A stretch of DNA of 64,000 nt from assembly GCA_035222895.1 (NCBI GenBank), contig JAVYIG010005287.1, positions 1-64,000 on the forward strand, read 5' to 3'. The DNA is from Strongylocentrotus droebachiensis. Lineage: Eukaryota; Echinodermata; Echinoidea; Camarodonta; Strongylocentrotidae. The notes beneath the pieces were generated by a model. It worked only from the letters and a program-made list of their open reading frames with translations, had not been told where the DNA came from and made no database searches. The position numbers were made by a program, and so were the translations under genes. Numbering within the stretch: position 1 is the first letter of the stretch; each line of letters begins with the position of its first letter. Below, piece by piece: positions 1 through 13,600 of the stretch.

Positions 1-2668
1 CCCATACCCCCTTCCATGGGTGTACGTACGCTAGGCCAATGGTTGTACACCTGTGTGCATGCTTATTTGGTCCTGAAAATGTTAGAGATAAAGGAATTAT
101 TTGAGAGTTAATTAAAAAACACAGCAGAAAAAGTTGCTTAACTCTGGAGCTATTTGCACTTGTTTTCTACTTCCAATTTAAAAGAAACAAGATGAGAAGG
201 ATGAAAAATGAGATTAGGGGGGTCAAAATGGATTTCTTCCCGTGGCGAAGACAAAAAGTGTAAGACAACTGTTATGCCTGCATGAGGAACCGACGTGGAA
301 TGTGACCGTAGTCATGATAGTTGTATAATAAGTCTGTTCGGGGGTTCAGAACACAGAGTTAAAAGTAAAAGTGGATAAACATTCTTGAATCCCACAGCTC
401 ATGAAGACCATAACATCCACAGTCTCCCTCTGACCTCTGATATGTCCGAACCGTTCTCGAAATTGAGGTAACTCTCTTGGTGCCCCTGATCACTTTAAAC
501 AAAGTGCCTAAGACAGGTTCTTTTCTGGAATAGGATTATTTCCTAATCATCAATTGAATTCAATTCAAATAATTTTATTTCCATAACTCAATCAACATAA
601 CTCAATTTCTTCTTTTGAAGACCCGTGCAGAAAGAATAAAATCTTAAAGTGGTGGGAGTCAGGTTAATATTGGGTTGCCTTTGTAAATTTCGATCCCCTT
701 CGCCTTCATGGAAGGATTTCTCTCTCTCCCCCCCCCCTCCTATCAATTTCTGGATTCGCCACGGCATAGTCATACATTCTTTAATTATATGTTCATTAAA
801 CGTCTCTTTGTAACATATTATTATGTAGTTTCAGTCTTTTGGGGGTAAATATGACTCCCCCTAAACACTGATAAAGATATTTGAATAAACAAGCAAATTA
901 GTGCAAACTTGATTTTAAAAAAAAAAATGAATCCGTATACTATTCTACTTCAGTACCAATACAAACAAAAATGGTTGATAAAATTATAAGATGAAAATTA
1001 GGCAGGAGAAACAAAGGTCTGCAATATTTATTCAAGCCAAAGGAAAGACGGTGAACAGATAACCGGGGTGCCGCTCCGAGGGCACCCCTCTCCACCCGCC
1101 AGAAAAAAACGGGGAAGAAGAGATGGGGGTGGCTACATGTGTGACATCATTATGAGCTGATGACTTTCTGTCTTCCACTCCCAAAACAGATGATTTGTTT
1201 TCTTCTGTTTGCTTGTCAAAGTAATTTCAAAGGTTTCCTCCTCCCTCTTCTCCTCCCTGAACGTCTTCAAATCAGCCTTAGACGTCCTCGAGAGGGATTC
1301 CGTCCAATTTATACCACGAATGATTATTAGCAACCGTCTCTCATCATAATTAAAAGCTTGAAGAAAATCCCATCCGCTTTCAATCCAAGGGGGCTGGTGC
1401 GGTCGCAATCTTTCTCTCTATCTCTCTCTCTCTCATTCTCAAATTGTTCTCTGTGAAAAAATGGGAGATCTTTATTCTTCTAATAATTATCTTTCTAGAC
1501 TTGTCGGTGATCTTGCCTGGATTCATTTTCAATTTAATTCCACCTGACAAAAGGGCCATCGCATCAGAGATGACATCAAGTCACGTGACAAAATGGCCCT
1601 CAAATTTAAAATGAAAAAAAAGAAAGAAAACAGATCTGTGTACTAGTGGCGTAGCGTGGGTCAAATCATTTGAGGCGGGGTTCTGGGTTGGGGGGGGGGG
1701 GGGGGAGAGACTGGTCTTCATTGGTTGTCGTAAGGAAAAACCTTATTCATTGTTGCACTGAATATGTATAGTGCTATGTATCACTATCACGTCTTCTCAA
1801 ATTATCACATCTCTACTAAATCCCAATTATTTGTTGCCATACTGTATTTCGTTACTTTGCCATTCAATGAGCAAAAAAAAAAAAGGGGGGGGGGGGTGTT
1901 CTTCCAGCTCTACGCATATATACCCACTCTTTGCGGCCTCGATGCTCGTATGGGACATCATTCTTTAAAGCTTGGTCTTGGTTTAAGTTATTGAAATCGC
2001 CCTCGAGAACGGATGAACAGAGTTCTAGCATGCTATCCACGATGGGGGACATAATAGACGTTTTAAGCACGTGCGGCGTTATTAGGTCTGCTGGAATGCA
2101 TTATTACCGAACCAGTAGTGTAATAGTGGGTTCACATAAAGAGTTCAGGCCATAATTGTTGTCTGGTGTTTCTTACTCGAATATCAACTTTCCAGTTTAT
2201 GTTTTCGATACCGAGTAGAATATTGTGTACTTCAGTCATAGGAATATAATAAATTATATTTCGAAAATAAAAAGAGACCACAAGCTGCCCAGGATGAAAT
2301 GGCGTTTGACCAGAATATGGGTAATTCAAAAATTCCTAACCCAAGTTAATTCTTAACCAAGGCCTATTAACTCTCATGCTTCTTAGGTTTATAGATTTAC
2401 AGATAGGGGCTTGCACACTGGCTAAGGTAGAAGGTAACGCAGAATCTATTTGTTTACAGGTACTCAGTTTAGTGAGTGATGTAAACCACAAAAAGTAAAG
2501 GACTATTATAAAACGAACAAAACAAACAAAAATACTTCTTGATCTGCAGCGCTGATGGTTAGCTGAACATGGTGAGTAAAGATAGATATAATTCTTCTGA
2601 TGTTACTTATAAAAGTGGCTTAGCGTGAGTCAAAAGGTGGGGGGGCATGAACTTGACAAATGACACAT
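1..2668. other. Gene-free left flank
   Basis: I see no supportable gene here. All open frames are short, lack splice-consistent partners and have no recognisable family signature. The stretch holds several G or C homopolymer runs (about 730, 1690 and 1883), an 8-bp perfect hairpin at 1065-1088 (arms ggggtgcc/ggcacccc), and two related fragments beginning agtggc(g/t)tagcgtg near 1646 and 2612 that look like broken ends of hAT-type elements. Exons of a gene lying to the left cannot be excluded. Confidence 0.5.
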
Positions 2669-2676
2669 CCTGAGAG

Positions 2677-3463
2677 CAAGCGCGTAGCCAGGATTTCATT
2701 TTAGGGGGCGGTAGTGAGCACGCGAAGCGTGCGATTCACTTACAGAGCGCGCGAAGCGCGCTCCCTAGGGGGGTAGGTGCAGAGAGGGGGGAAAGCTTTG
2801 ATATTTCATTAAATTATTAGAGAAAGGAGACGATTCGTTGTACCGTTCTCGACTCATTGTTTGAATCAAGTTCCCCTTCCTCCTAGCGCGGAAGCTCTGA
2901 CGTTTCATTAAATTATTGAAGAAAGAAGACGATTCGTTGTACCGTTCTCGACTCTTAATCCTTGTCTGAATTCAGTCCCCCCCCCCCCTCCCGCGCGAAG
3001 CTTTGACGTTTCATATATTATTAGAGAAAGAAGACGATTCGTTGTACCGTTCTCGACTCTTAATCCTTGTCTAAATTCAGTTTCTTTTGACGTTTCATTA
3101 AATTATTAGAGAAAGAAGACGATTCGTTGTACCGTTCTCGACTCATTGTTTGAATCAAGTTCCCCTTCCTCCTAGCGCGGAAGCTCTGACGTTTCATTAA
3201 ATTATTGAAGAAAGAAGACGATTCGTTGTACCGTTCTCGACTCTTAATCCTTGTCTGAATTCAGTCCCCCCCCCCCCCCCCTCCCGCGCGAAGCTTTGAC
3301 GTTTCATAAATTATTAGAGAAAGAAGACGATTCGTTGTACCGTTCTCGACCCTTAATCCTTTTTTCTTCCTACGTCCTTTCTTCTTTCTCTTTTTTTTTG
3401 GCCGGCGTTTTTTTGGGGGGGTGACCGCCCCCACCGCCCCCCCCCCCCCTGGCTACGCGCCTG
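2677..3463. mobile_element. Non-autonomous hAT-type element with 8-bp target duplication
   Basis: The left end reads caagcgcgtagccagg and the right end is its inverse with one mismatch (cctggctacgcgcctg), giving 16-bp terminal inverted repeats. The element is flanked by the same 8 bases, cctgagag, at 2669-2676 and 3464-3471. Eight-base target duplications and ends of this CAG..GCGTAGCC type are known for hAT transposons. The interior has no transposase frame. It consists of about six copies of a 60-base unit (gacgattcgttgtaccgttc at its centre) separated by C-runs, plus a palindrome near 2743-2762 (gcgcgcgaagcgcgc). Confidence 0.85.
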
Positions 3464-3751
3464 CCTGAGAGAACAGAAAATGAATCCGTAAACAGGGCAA
3501 ATTATAAATAGTAAAGAAAATTTAGGTATGTATTGGCCATTAGATGGCGCTATACTTTTATCTTGAATACATCTTGAGCCCTATATAGAGTTGTCAATCT
3601 GTGATGACGATACATGCCCCCCCCCCCTCCCCTCTTATTCTTTTTGTACGAGAAATGGGTTGTCAAATCGTAATGCTGGGCTATTGTAATCTTGAAATAA
3701 TAAATTCCTTTTGCAGTCATGCTCCCCTCTCGTAATACTGCTGCCTCTTGC

Positions 3752-3792
<41 letters not shown>

Positions 3793-4037
3793 GTCTCTTA
3801 TTCTGTACATCTCTCTCCCCTCACCCTATCAATGCTTCTTTTTGGTCATTGGGGGCACGTGCCCTCTTAGGTACCTCACTATTAAGAGTGACTCTGCAGT
3901 TCCACAAGATGGGCCCAAGTTCAATCCTCATAAATGATTAGAAACAGAGATTTGTATATAGCACACACTCTGCTTATGATGGCACCCTTTAATTGTATTT
4001 ACAACCTTATACAAAAGTAGTATAACTGTGAAAATGA

Positions 4038-4340
4038 CAAAAATGACAATACAATTACAATAAAAATGACAATACAATTACAATAAAAATGACAATACAA
4101 TTACAATAAAAATGACAATACAATTACAATAAAAATGACAATACAATTACAATAAAAATGACAATACAATTACAATAAAAATGACAATACAATTACAATA
4201 AAAATGACAATACAATTACAATAAAAATGACAATACAATTACAATAAAAATGACAATACAATTACAATAAAAAATGACAATACAATAATCAAATCATAAA
4301 AATGACAATACAATAATCAAATCATAAAATCAGATATACA
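4038..4340. repeat. 23-bp minisatellite
   Basis: About ten near-perfect copies of a 23-base unit (core aaaaatgacaatacaattac) run to about 4270. They are followed by two longer diverged units containing aatcaaatcat. The stretch is AT-rich with no coding potential. Confidence 0.9.
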
Positions 4341-4729
4341 ATAATAAGATAGATACAAATAAGTGAACTAAAGCCTCTGTTAGAAGGGGAGCTCGAAGGC
4401 AGATTCATCTACATAAAAATTAAGGTGACAAGCAAGCTTAAAGTTGTTTTTTATTATCTCAGGGGGGCACTAGACCATAGAAAAACAATATCTGAAGCAA
4501 TAATTGAGGGGGCTCACATAATTATCCAAATTTAGGCAGATCTTTTTTTCGTTTGTATAGTCAAGGTGCCCCCATGGTTGGTGCACGGTTGTCATACACT
4601 AAAAATACAGGGATACTAATATAAATACAATAAAGATAAAAGAGAGAGGTCAACTAATTTTCATTAATGAAATTTCAAAATAGGAAAGAAAAAAATAGTG
4701 GAACTGAAACTGATTGCCATAGGCCTATA

Positions 4730-6806
4730 CATTGCGTCCCAGAAAAATCGAAACCGAGAAATATCGATGTTTTATCTTAAATGACACATATTTCAAAGCT
4801 TAGATCCTCCTCTTTCATTTGTTGCATATTTCACGCATGAGTGATTAAAATCTATTTGAAGAGAGGAATTAAACCTAGCTCGTACAACTCTTTTTAAGTG
4901 GGGGTTCTTAGGGTTGCAACTTTCAGCCAGAGGTGAGAGTGAGACATTGCGAGGGAGCGAGCCCGAGGAATATTTAGCGGCGAATAAGCGGGGGGGGGGG
5001 GGGTAGTGGGCACTTATTTTTTATTTTTGCTCAACCCCCCCCCAAACTTCAGCAAATAATTTATGTTTTTAAAAAAAATCAAGGGGGGGGGGGGGGGGGT
5101 TCACGCGAACCCGCCTCCCACCCCCCCCCCCCGAACCCCTAGTTTGTACGGGCCTGCAAAAAGTCAATTGGCGAACGGTATCTGAATTTCAAAGAGAAAA
5201 TCACATTTCTAAAAAGTTCAGATTCTGCCCTTGCACTGATGATGACACCTCAACCAGGAAAAACAAGCCAGGAATTACAAAGTTCTGTTTTGTTTAAAGT
5301 AAGGCTTGCATTTTCATAATTTTATTAAACGAATTCGTTTTCACTGGCTGCCTGCCGTAGCAACAAGCTTAATTTACTCCGTTTCGTTGACATTCAGCCA
5401 TGCATGAAGTCTTTCGCCTATGCCTACATGGCTGATCGTCACCGAAACGGAGTTAAGTCTTTTGTCAATTCCGTTTGTTGCTACGGCAGGCAGCCAGTGA
5501 AAACGCTAAATCGTTTAATAAAATTATGGAAATGCATGCCTTTGTTATTCCTTGCTCATTTTTCCTGATTGAGGTGTCATATAAAAGGGCAGAAACTGAA
5601 CTTTTTTATATGTGATTTTCTCTTTGAAAATCAGATACCGTCCTCCATTTTTGGTTCCCTTTCTTCAAATTGATTTTAATCACTCATGCGTAAAATATGC
5701 ATCATATGAGTTGCATCAAAATTGAAAGAAGAGGATCTAAGCTTTACAAATATGTGTCATTTATTAATTATAATTGTGATCAGTGACTTTCAAAGTGGGG
5801 GGGGGGGGCACCAAAAAAAAGGGCACTTTCTGGGGGAAAAGGGCACCTTTAAAGGGAAATCTCAAAACGAAAATATACGAATTTTTAGACATTGGTATGT
5901 ACCCGTAACCCTTATATTGTGATTACATTATCAGGGATTATTTCAATATTTGTTTCTATAATTCTATTTACACATCATATAAGATATTGTATCATATAAG
6001 AGCACTTATCAGGAGGGGAAGGGGCACTTGTCAAAGTAAAACGAGTATCTCTCAGAATTGAATAGGGTTCATTTACAAGAGGGAAAAAAGGGGCACTTAT
6101 GAGAAAGGCGCATTTATGAGAAGGGGAAGGGGCTTTTTTAATGGGGGCAATTATCTTAAGGAAAAGGGGCACTCATTAGAAAGGAAAGGGTGCACAATCT
6201 TGTAATAATATAAGATGCGCTTATCCGAGTTAAAAAAAGGGGTAGTTATTAAAAGGGGAAAGGGCACTCCTACAAAGGAAAAGGGGCACTTGTCAAAGCA
6301 AAAGGGGCACCTCTAAGATGTGAATAGTGCAATTATCAGAGGTGAAGGGGGCGCTTATCAAAAGTGAAAAGGGGCGCTTCTCATACCTGAAAAAGAGCAC
6401 TTACTAGAGATTAAAAAAGGCACTTATGAGAATGAAAATGGACACTTATTGCAAAGCTAGCTAGGAAAATGGGAACTTTTCGAAGGAAAAGGGGTACGTG
6501 TCAAAATAAAATGGGGATTTATCAGAGTTGGAAAGGGGAAGGGGCATTTTTACAAATTAATAGGGGCACTTTTCAGAATAAAAGGGGCACTTTTCCTCTG
6601 TAAAAAGGGGCACTTCTTACAAAGTTAAAGGGGCACTTTTCCTATATGAAAAAGGGGCACTTTTGGGGTACTTGAAAAAGTGGGGGGGGGGGCACTGACC
6701 CCCCCCCCCCCCCCCCACCCCCACCTTGGGAGCGCCGCCTCTGATTGTGATTTAATTATGATAAAACATCGATAATTCTCGGTTTCGTTTTTTCTGGGAC
6801 GCATTG
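4730..6806. mobile_element. Mariner-like foldback element, interrupted by nested insertions
   Basis: The left end (cattgcgtcccagaaaaatc, continuing through cgaaaccgagaa) and the right end are inverted copies over about 45 bases. The inner sequence is also largely palindromic, with arms at about 5163-5405 and 5440-5660 (for example tggctgcctgccgtagcaac and its inverse). A 223-bp relative with the same ends is at 51562-51784 and has TA on both sides, as expected for the Tc1/mariner superfamily. The left arm is broken by a G-rich insert at about 4872-5155, and the right arm by a 963-bp hAT-like element at 5781-6743. No transposase frame remains. Confidence 0.8.
5781..6743. mobile_element. hAT-like element nested in the mariner-like foldback
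   Basis: It is flanked by the 8-base duplication attgtgat (5773-5780 and 6744-6751). Its left end is cagtgac and its right end is the inverse of cagaggc, so the terminal match is short and imperfect. Removing it and one duplication restores the sequence seen uninterrupted in the related element near 51716-51730. The interior is a degenerate array of gggcacttatcagaag-like units of 30-40 bases with G-runs and no transposase frame. Confidence 0.8.
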
Positions 6807-7685
6807 TGTACAACGCGAGCGGAATTTATACAAACAATCATCTTCATGTATTGCAGTCTCACCGTGACGAAAATATGCACGGTGCGAATCCGCACGTATA
6901 TTATAACACTGCATGAAAACACGGAACTGCCTGACACGAGCGAGACGAGATCGAGGCGAGGAGAAACTTTTGGACAGCATCTCCACGATATAAACACAAA
7001 CTTGACAGTTGGAAAAGGTATTTGTTTTGCTCTTTAACATTTATTCCTGTCATTTTTATGTAATTCTTGTCTTTTTTTCGTATAATACAAAATATTTTGC
7101 TCAAATAAGAAGTCTACGACGAGGAAATCTTGCGACGGTTGTGTAATGTATTCTAGGCCGCTGGTTCCGGCCCAAAGCTAAGTGAGTGGTTCCATCCGCA
7201 ACTCTCGTGCTTCTCGCTGAATTGCAACAGCTACAGTTGAGTTATAGCTGCGCTGCTTGATATATTTAGTTTTAATCCAGTGAGGTTACTGACCTTGAGC
7301 TTAATCGAATTTTTAGCTTGACGTCGGCTCCATTTTCGTGAAATTTTATGGAATTATATTTTATCTTGGTCTAGGACTAGAATCTAGGCCTAGATGATAG
7401 ATCTAGATCTAGTATTAAGTAGTAATAATAACAATCAATAGGCTATAGACGTCTAAGTAATAATGTTTTGACTTATGAGTTGTGAGCTGATCAAGCTACA
7501 TGTAGACTTCAATTATCATGTACAAGGTTGTTCACCAAGCTCTGATGAATCCAGATGTAGCCTAGTAGAAGAATATTGTCAAGAATAATATGCTTTTTCC
7601 ACTCTCTCTCTTTCTTCATCCAGGCCCACAGATTTCCCATAATTTGCAAGAACAGAAGGACAGTAGGCCTAACCCAGACTTCATT
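6807..7685 (+). promoter_or_regulatory. Probable promoter and 5' untranslated region of MFSD10-like gene
   Basis: The first coding exon is preceded by a strong 3' splice signal: a pyrimidine-rich tract ending in AG at 7622-7623. At least one non-coding exon should therefore lie upstream. Consensus-like donors are present at 7182 (gtgagt) and 7018 (gtattt). No TATA box was recognised. The exact transcription start cannot be set from sequence alone. Confidence 0.45.
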
Positions 7686-10600
7686 ATGGTGTCCACCAGA
7701 AGAACATCATATCCTGAACCGGCTGAAGTCGGCGACCAGCCGGAGGGAGGGTCAGAGACCAAGAACTCGAAAACTCATGGCATGGTTCGCATTATCTTCA
7801 TCTCGTTGGTCCTGGATCTTTTGGCTTTCACAATGATCCTACCACTCTTCCCAACCTTGCTTGATTATTATGGACGACATGATGAGGTACTTGCTTATTT
7901 GCACATTAAATGGAAGGGGGGGGGGGACAGAGTCAGGCCTCCAACGTACTAAAAAAGAGAAGGTCTTTAAACTTTGCTGGGGCGGGGTGGGCATTGTAAA
8001 AATAGCATATTGTGGTTTTCGGCTTAGGACCTGAGCTGTGATCCTGTATTGCCCTACCCTTGCAGAAGAAGAAGAAGAAGAGGAAAGAGAAAAAGAGGAA
8101 GAAGAGAAAGAAGAGAAGAGGAAAAAAAGAAGAAGCAGAAGAAGAAAAAAAGAAGTAGGGTGAGGAGGAGGATTGGGAGATGAAGGGAAGGAAAAGAATA
8201 AAAAGGAGGAGGAGAATAAGTTCCTCATCTGTCATTGAAGAAAGGAGGAGAAGAATACTGAAGATTAAGATGGATGAAGAAAATAAGATGAAAAAAATGT
8301 CAGGTTGCATTACATACAATTTATCTGCAGCCAGGCACAGAAGCTATTTCTCTACATATTTGTCAAACAGGATATGAATTGACTATATTTGCACTCAGTT
8401 GATTGCTATCTCATCGTGTTACATGATGATAACACAGAAGCACAAGGAAGTAGGATCACTAGGATGTCTGTGATAAACCAAAAGTTTGCTTTTGGTATGT
8501 CATAGAAATGTGCAATACCTTGTGTTATGTGAACAATTGCAGTATTTGTTTAAATGGTTCAAAGTCCCGTCTTTTGTGTGATTAATAAATTGGAAACAAT
8601 TCAGATTCAAAGATTTGAATACCATTTATCTCCTACATTAGTCACCATTGATAAGCTATCTTGTATTTTCCATTTATTCCAAATATTTATGATTTTTATT
8701 GATTTACCAAGAAACTATCTAATCAAATCTTTTCATATGATTTATTTGTACAGAGTGGATTGTACGCATCATTACATCACAGTGTAGATCAGTTTAGGGA
8801 GGTTCTACAAATTCCTGACACCAAAAAATACAATTCAGTTCTTTTTGGAGGTAAGGCTCATCTAATACTTGTACACTACCAGTATACTTTCATATTTGAA
8901 ATGTAAAGAAAGAAATAGTAAGCTGTATTGGGACTTTGTGTCTTCAGCTAACAGAACAATTGTTTATTGTGCTTAAGAAATAGGCAAATGGTAAATTACT
9001 AATTTGACAAATTACAATGAGAAACCTTTTAGTGGTGAAAAGTTACAGCCGTATTTGTTGTCAATGTGAAATTCAGTTAGGAAGAAATCATGTAATAAGC
9101 CTGGAGGGCTGAAGAGACTTTTAATTTTACTTGAAAGTTGTACCTTTTGTCCTAAACATATATTTATTGCAAAACCAATCTTTTTTTTTTTTTGGGGGGG
9201 GGGGGGTCCCTTTTTAAACCTTCAACAAGTAAGATTTTGAGTTTGACAATGCCTTGCATGTTTGAAAATTGCAGTGTTTGTTTTCCCGATATTACAAAGT
9301 CAAGGCTGTGGTACACATAGACTCAACAATGGTAACTTCAGACCCTCATATTTTGATGCTTGTTTATAAATACACTAAAACATACTGCCCATGTGTGCAG
9401 ATTTAATGTATTTATACCAAGCTTCAATAATTACTTAATAGTAGATAATTTTCAGGTCAGTGAAACGTGTGAATCACAATATCTGTAATGATAAATGCAC
9501 CATCTTATATTTTTTTTCATTTTCATCAGGAGTACTTGGGTCCCTCTTCTCACTTTTACAATTTGTTACGAGTCCTGTGATCGGAGCTGCATCCGATGTC
9601 TATGGGAGGCGGTCAGTCATGCTCGTTACCATGGTGAGTGAGTGACTATGTACATGTATGTTAAAGGTACAGACCAGTATTGGAAACGCCCCAATTTCAA
9701 AAAATGAAATGGAAGCTCCTATTACCAATCATGTGAAAGAATATGTTTTAACTAATACATGATGATAACATTTTTGCAGGGAAACCGCCTACTAATTGAT
9801 ATATTTGGTAAATTAGTTTATCTATTGTTATGTGAGAGATGAACGCACGTGTCGCGCACGTGTGCGTAGTCCCATATACATCTTTCTGTGTACAGTGCTT
9901 GTAACTTTACGAAGACTGGGCCAAATTTCTTATCATTTTGATGATTCCAGAACCTTGCAGTACACACCAATACTATGCTAGATGATCAACCTTTTCTGAT
10001 CGGTTCCACAACGTTTCTTTCACAATGCAATCGCATGACCATAACTGGTCTTTATCTTTAATATGTACATGTACATGTACATTGTAATTGGTTAATTCTA
10101 GTTTGATCCAGACTGTTTTATATTGATAATTTATCATCTGGAGTTTTCAGAGATAAGATTTTTTCAAAGTCTGTATTACTACCTGTCTTGTCTTGTCCAA
10201 GTTCGTAGCCATGGAATGGATGTACTTGTACTTTGATTTACTTTGAGTTGACATCCAATAATAAACTAACATCAACAAACATCCAAACTACAACGAATTG
10301 AAAAAATACTTAGAGAGTCCTATGCAAAATCTGAAAACAGATTGTGAATCCAATTTTGATAACTTACGGTTGTCATATTCAAGTCATGTTTGCATGTGTT
10401 TAATTTCTTTGTGGATTCATAAAATGCATTTCAGTTTTTCAAATATTCTGCAATTCCGGCCTTGAGGCAGACTCCAGTTTTTTTCTTCATCTTCCCAGCT
10501 AGCTTCTACAACTTCTCATTTTGCATGGTTACATTTATAGTTAGGTCCTCTTGAATCAATTTTCCATTAGTTTGTAAGAATTTCGCTTTGTTTTCAATGG

Positions 10601-13600
10601 GATTTGAATTTGCCAAATGAATGGGTTTCTATGGTGGTGGTGGGTCTGGCTCTACCATTTGGTCTGATCCTAGAAATACAGTCGCGACCCAAGCCTTAAC
10701 CATGCATCTGTGACAAAATATAGTCCAGAGTTAATGCGTGATCACAATTTTCTTTAAAAAAAAACTTAATGCAAGAGCTGACCTATTTGTACACAGCAGT
10801 TCTTTTGCATTATATTTTTTGTGTACCAGTATTATGATTCATAACACCATATGTATAGATCTTTTTGCAAAATGAATCATGCAGACAAAATTGAGAAAGA
10901 TCTCTTTATCAATGCCAGTATATATGCAGCTGAACACATGTTATTATGTTTGGCACCATGGCCATTGATTCTTTTTGATCTATTATTCATTTCTTTGAAA
11001 CTCCGAAGGTCACAATTGCTCTGATTTAATTCTCCAAAACCATGACAATGGATTGCTGCAATGATATTATACACAGTGTACAGTATATCTACAGTGTGAG
11101 ATTCAAGCATAGAGTATATATGTGGCAAAGAGTGGTTGACCTCTGCATTGTGTAATTGAAGATAAAAGAATATTTGACAATCTTCACTCCTAGTTGTTTG
11201 TTTTATACTCCTCTCAGTCAATCACTTAAAACAATATTTACTTATTCATTCATAACACTCTAATCAATTTGTTTTTGTACATTATGCAAGGATGCCGTTG
11301 TTTGATTACATATGGTAGGATACTTATTCTATTTTCACACGATGAACAGCTACTTCTAAACCCTTGAATGACATGTGTTTTTTACCTTCAATAAATTACA
11401 TCATATGTACATGTACAGTTTAAAACAAAAACCTTCACACAAACATCGATATAGTATTATGTATTTGAATAATATACCGTAAAATGCATTGTACTGGTAG
11501 CATTTTGTTTGTATCATAACTGAATGCATTCTATTAAGTTTGTTAGCTGCATTGACAAGCTATTATAATGATTTACTATAATGTAGTTGATATTGGCTAA
11601 ACCCTAACAAAATTTACGATTTCTGACATTTTGGTTTGTTGTGTAATGCCATTTACATGCATAAAGATCCAATCTGATTCATTGTGTATCATGGAAAAAT
11701 TGGAAATATAATCTCCTCAAAAATGTTCTGCAATTTAAATTTGTGCTAGACATTTCTCTTGTTACTATACATACATGTAGTATCATATTTGGTGCTGGTA
11801 TCATTGAAAAGCCTGTTTATTCCCCTTTACGATAATGCCCTTTTTGGAATGATCTAATCATGGAATACATGTTTATATACACCTGAATATGGGGCCACGT
11901 CAAAAGTGAAATGTTGCAAAATGCATTGTTATTCCTTCAAAACACAATCCATCCTCCATACCAATGAAGATTTCACTATTGATAATTCCAATGCATTTGG
12001 CAACATTTCACTTTTGACGTTGCCCCATATTCAGGTAACTGCACATTCCATGATTACATAATCATTACACATGGAAATAGTCTTTTTAAAGCCCCACTGT
12101 CCTACTTGTAGCTACATGCTCCCTCTATATAGAAAACTTCCCCAATCGGTGCCTGTTTGTCCCCCATGATCCTCTTATTTCTTATGTTATTTGAGAGCTG
12201 AGTTGATGAGATAGCCACCGGCCTGTCAGTGACCTCGATGTGTGGTCTAATCCCACCTAGCCACACTAGTGTTGATAAGCTTTAATGAAATCAATGTCAA
12301 GTATATGTATGATAATATACAGGTTGTACTAACAAGAGATATCAATCCTAAAACTTGAATAGCAGAACTTTTGTTTAGGTGTTTATATTTATGACAGATA
12401 TTAGCAAAAATTCAGATTTACCAGTAGAAGTAGATGTGTCATGATGTTGATCTAGGGAATTTATTAATATTTACATGTATGGATGTATTATTATGGCTAG
12501 AAGTCATGGCAAGTACATGTACAATATATATTTGTTTTAATGATAGGAACAATGGCATGTTTGTCATGCATCAAATTTGATTCCAATGTTTCTTTCTTTT
12601 GTGGCAACACAGTTGTCAAAAAATATTGGTCTTTCAAGTACCTACATTTTGGTGTTTTGACACTGAAATTGTTTGATCTTTCATGGGAAAAACTATTTTG
12701 AGGATTACTTTTGCTTTAAACATGTAAGGATACATAGTTGAATACAATTGTAATGTATGAAATAAATAGTAACTGTCAGTGGGTGTTGTCATATAACATT
12801 AGCAGCTTCATGTTTAATAGCAAGGATTGTAGATACATGTACACTCAGAAAGGGTTACGTAAGTCTACGCACTACTATTAACTGGTCTTTATGAGAAAAT
12901 TTATGCAGGAAATTATCTTTGACAGTCTTTGATTTTCCTTCATACAGTGTATGTGTTTTATACTCCTTATACTATATTGATTTGACAGGTTGGCATTGCT
13001 TTATCCTACGTTCTGTGGGCGATGTCATACAACTTTGGAATCTTTGTGTTAGCGAGGATTGTAGGTGGAATCTTCAAGGGTAACGTCAGTCTAAGTACGA
13101 CCATAGTAACTGACATCTCCACAACCAAGAACAGAGGGAAAGGCATGGTAAGCAAAATTCAAGTCTAACTTTATATTTGATTAATAATAATAATAATAAT
13201 AACGTTTTATTTACCCAGGGTAGCCACTTCAGTTATGAAACTGCTCTTCCAGCGGGCCCTGAATAACATAAAATGTTATTACTACCCTTCTCCAATCTAA
13301 TATGCTGAGCGCCTAGCTAGAAGGCAGAAGGTCCCATTGTTATAAGTCTTTGGTATGACTCGGCCGGGGTTCGAACCCACGACCCCCCGTTCATGAGGCG
13401 GGCGCTCTAACCACTGAGCCACCATGCCCTAGAGTATATTGCCAAGTAGTGAGAAATATTGCACCATTGAATGTTTAAAAAAAAACAGAAATGAGGTATG
13501 GTACCATATGCATGTCCATGCTGTGAATAGTCAACATCTACCGTATATTGGTCATCCAAAGTTTTATTTTTCTTAAAGTTTTGTCTTAAATCCAAGCTGT

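Noticed and set aside
7839..8319. Minus-strand serine- and phenylalanine-rich frames
   Set aside because: GA-rich low-complexity tract in MFSD10 intron 1, antisense to the gene.
13350..13430. A minus-strand tRNA-Met gene
   Set aside because: A Met-like head is present, but it is fused to an SINE body with an (att)n tail.
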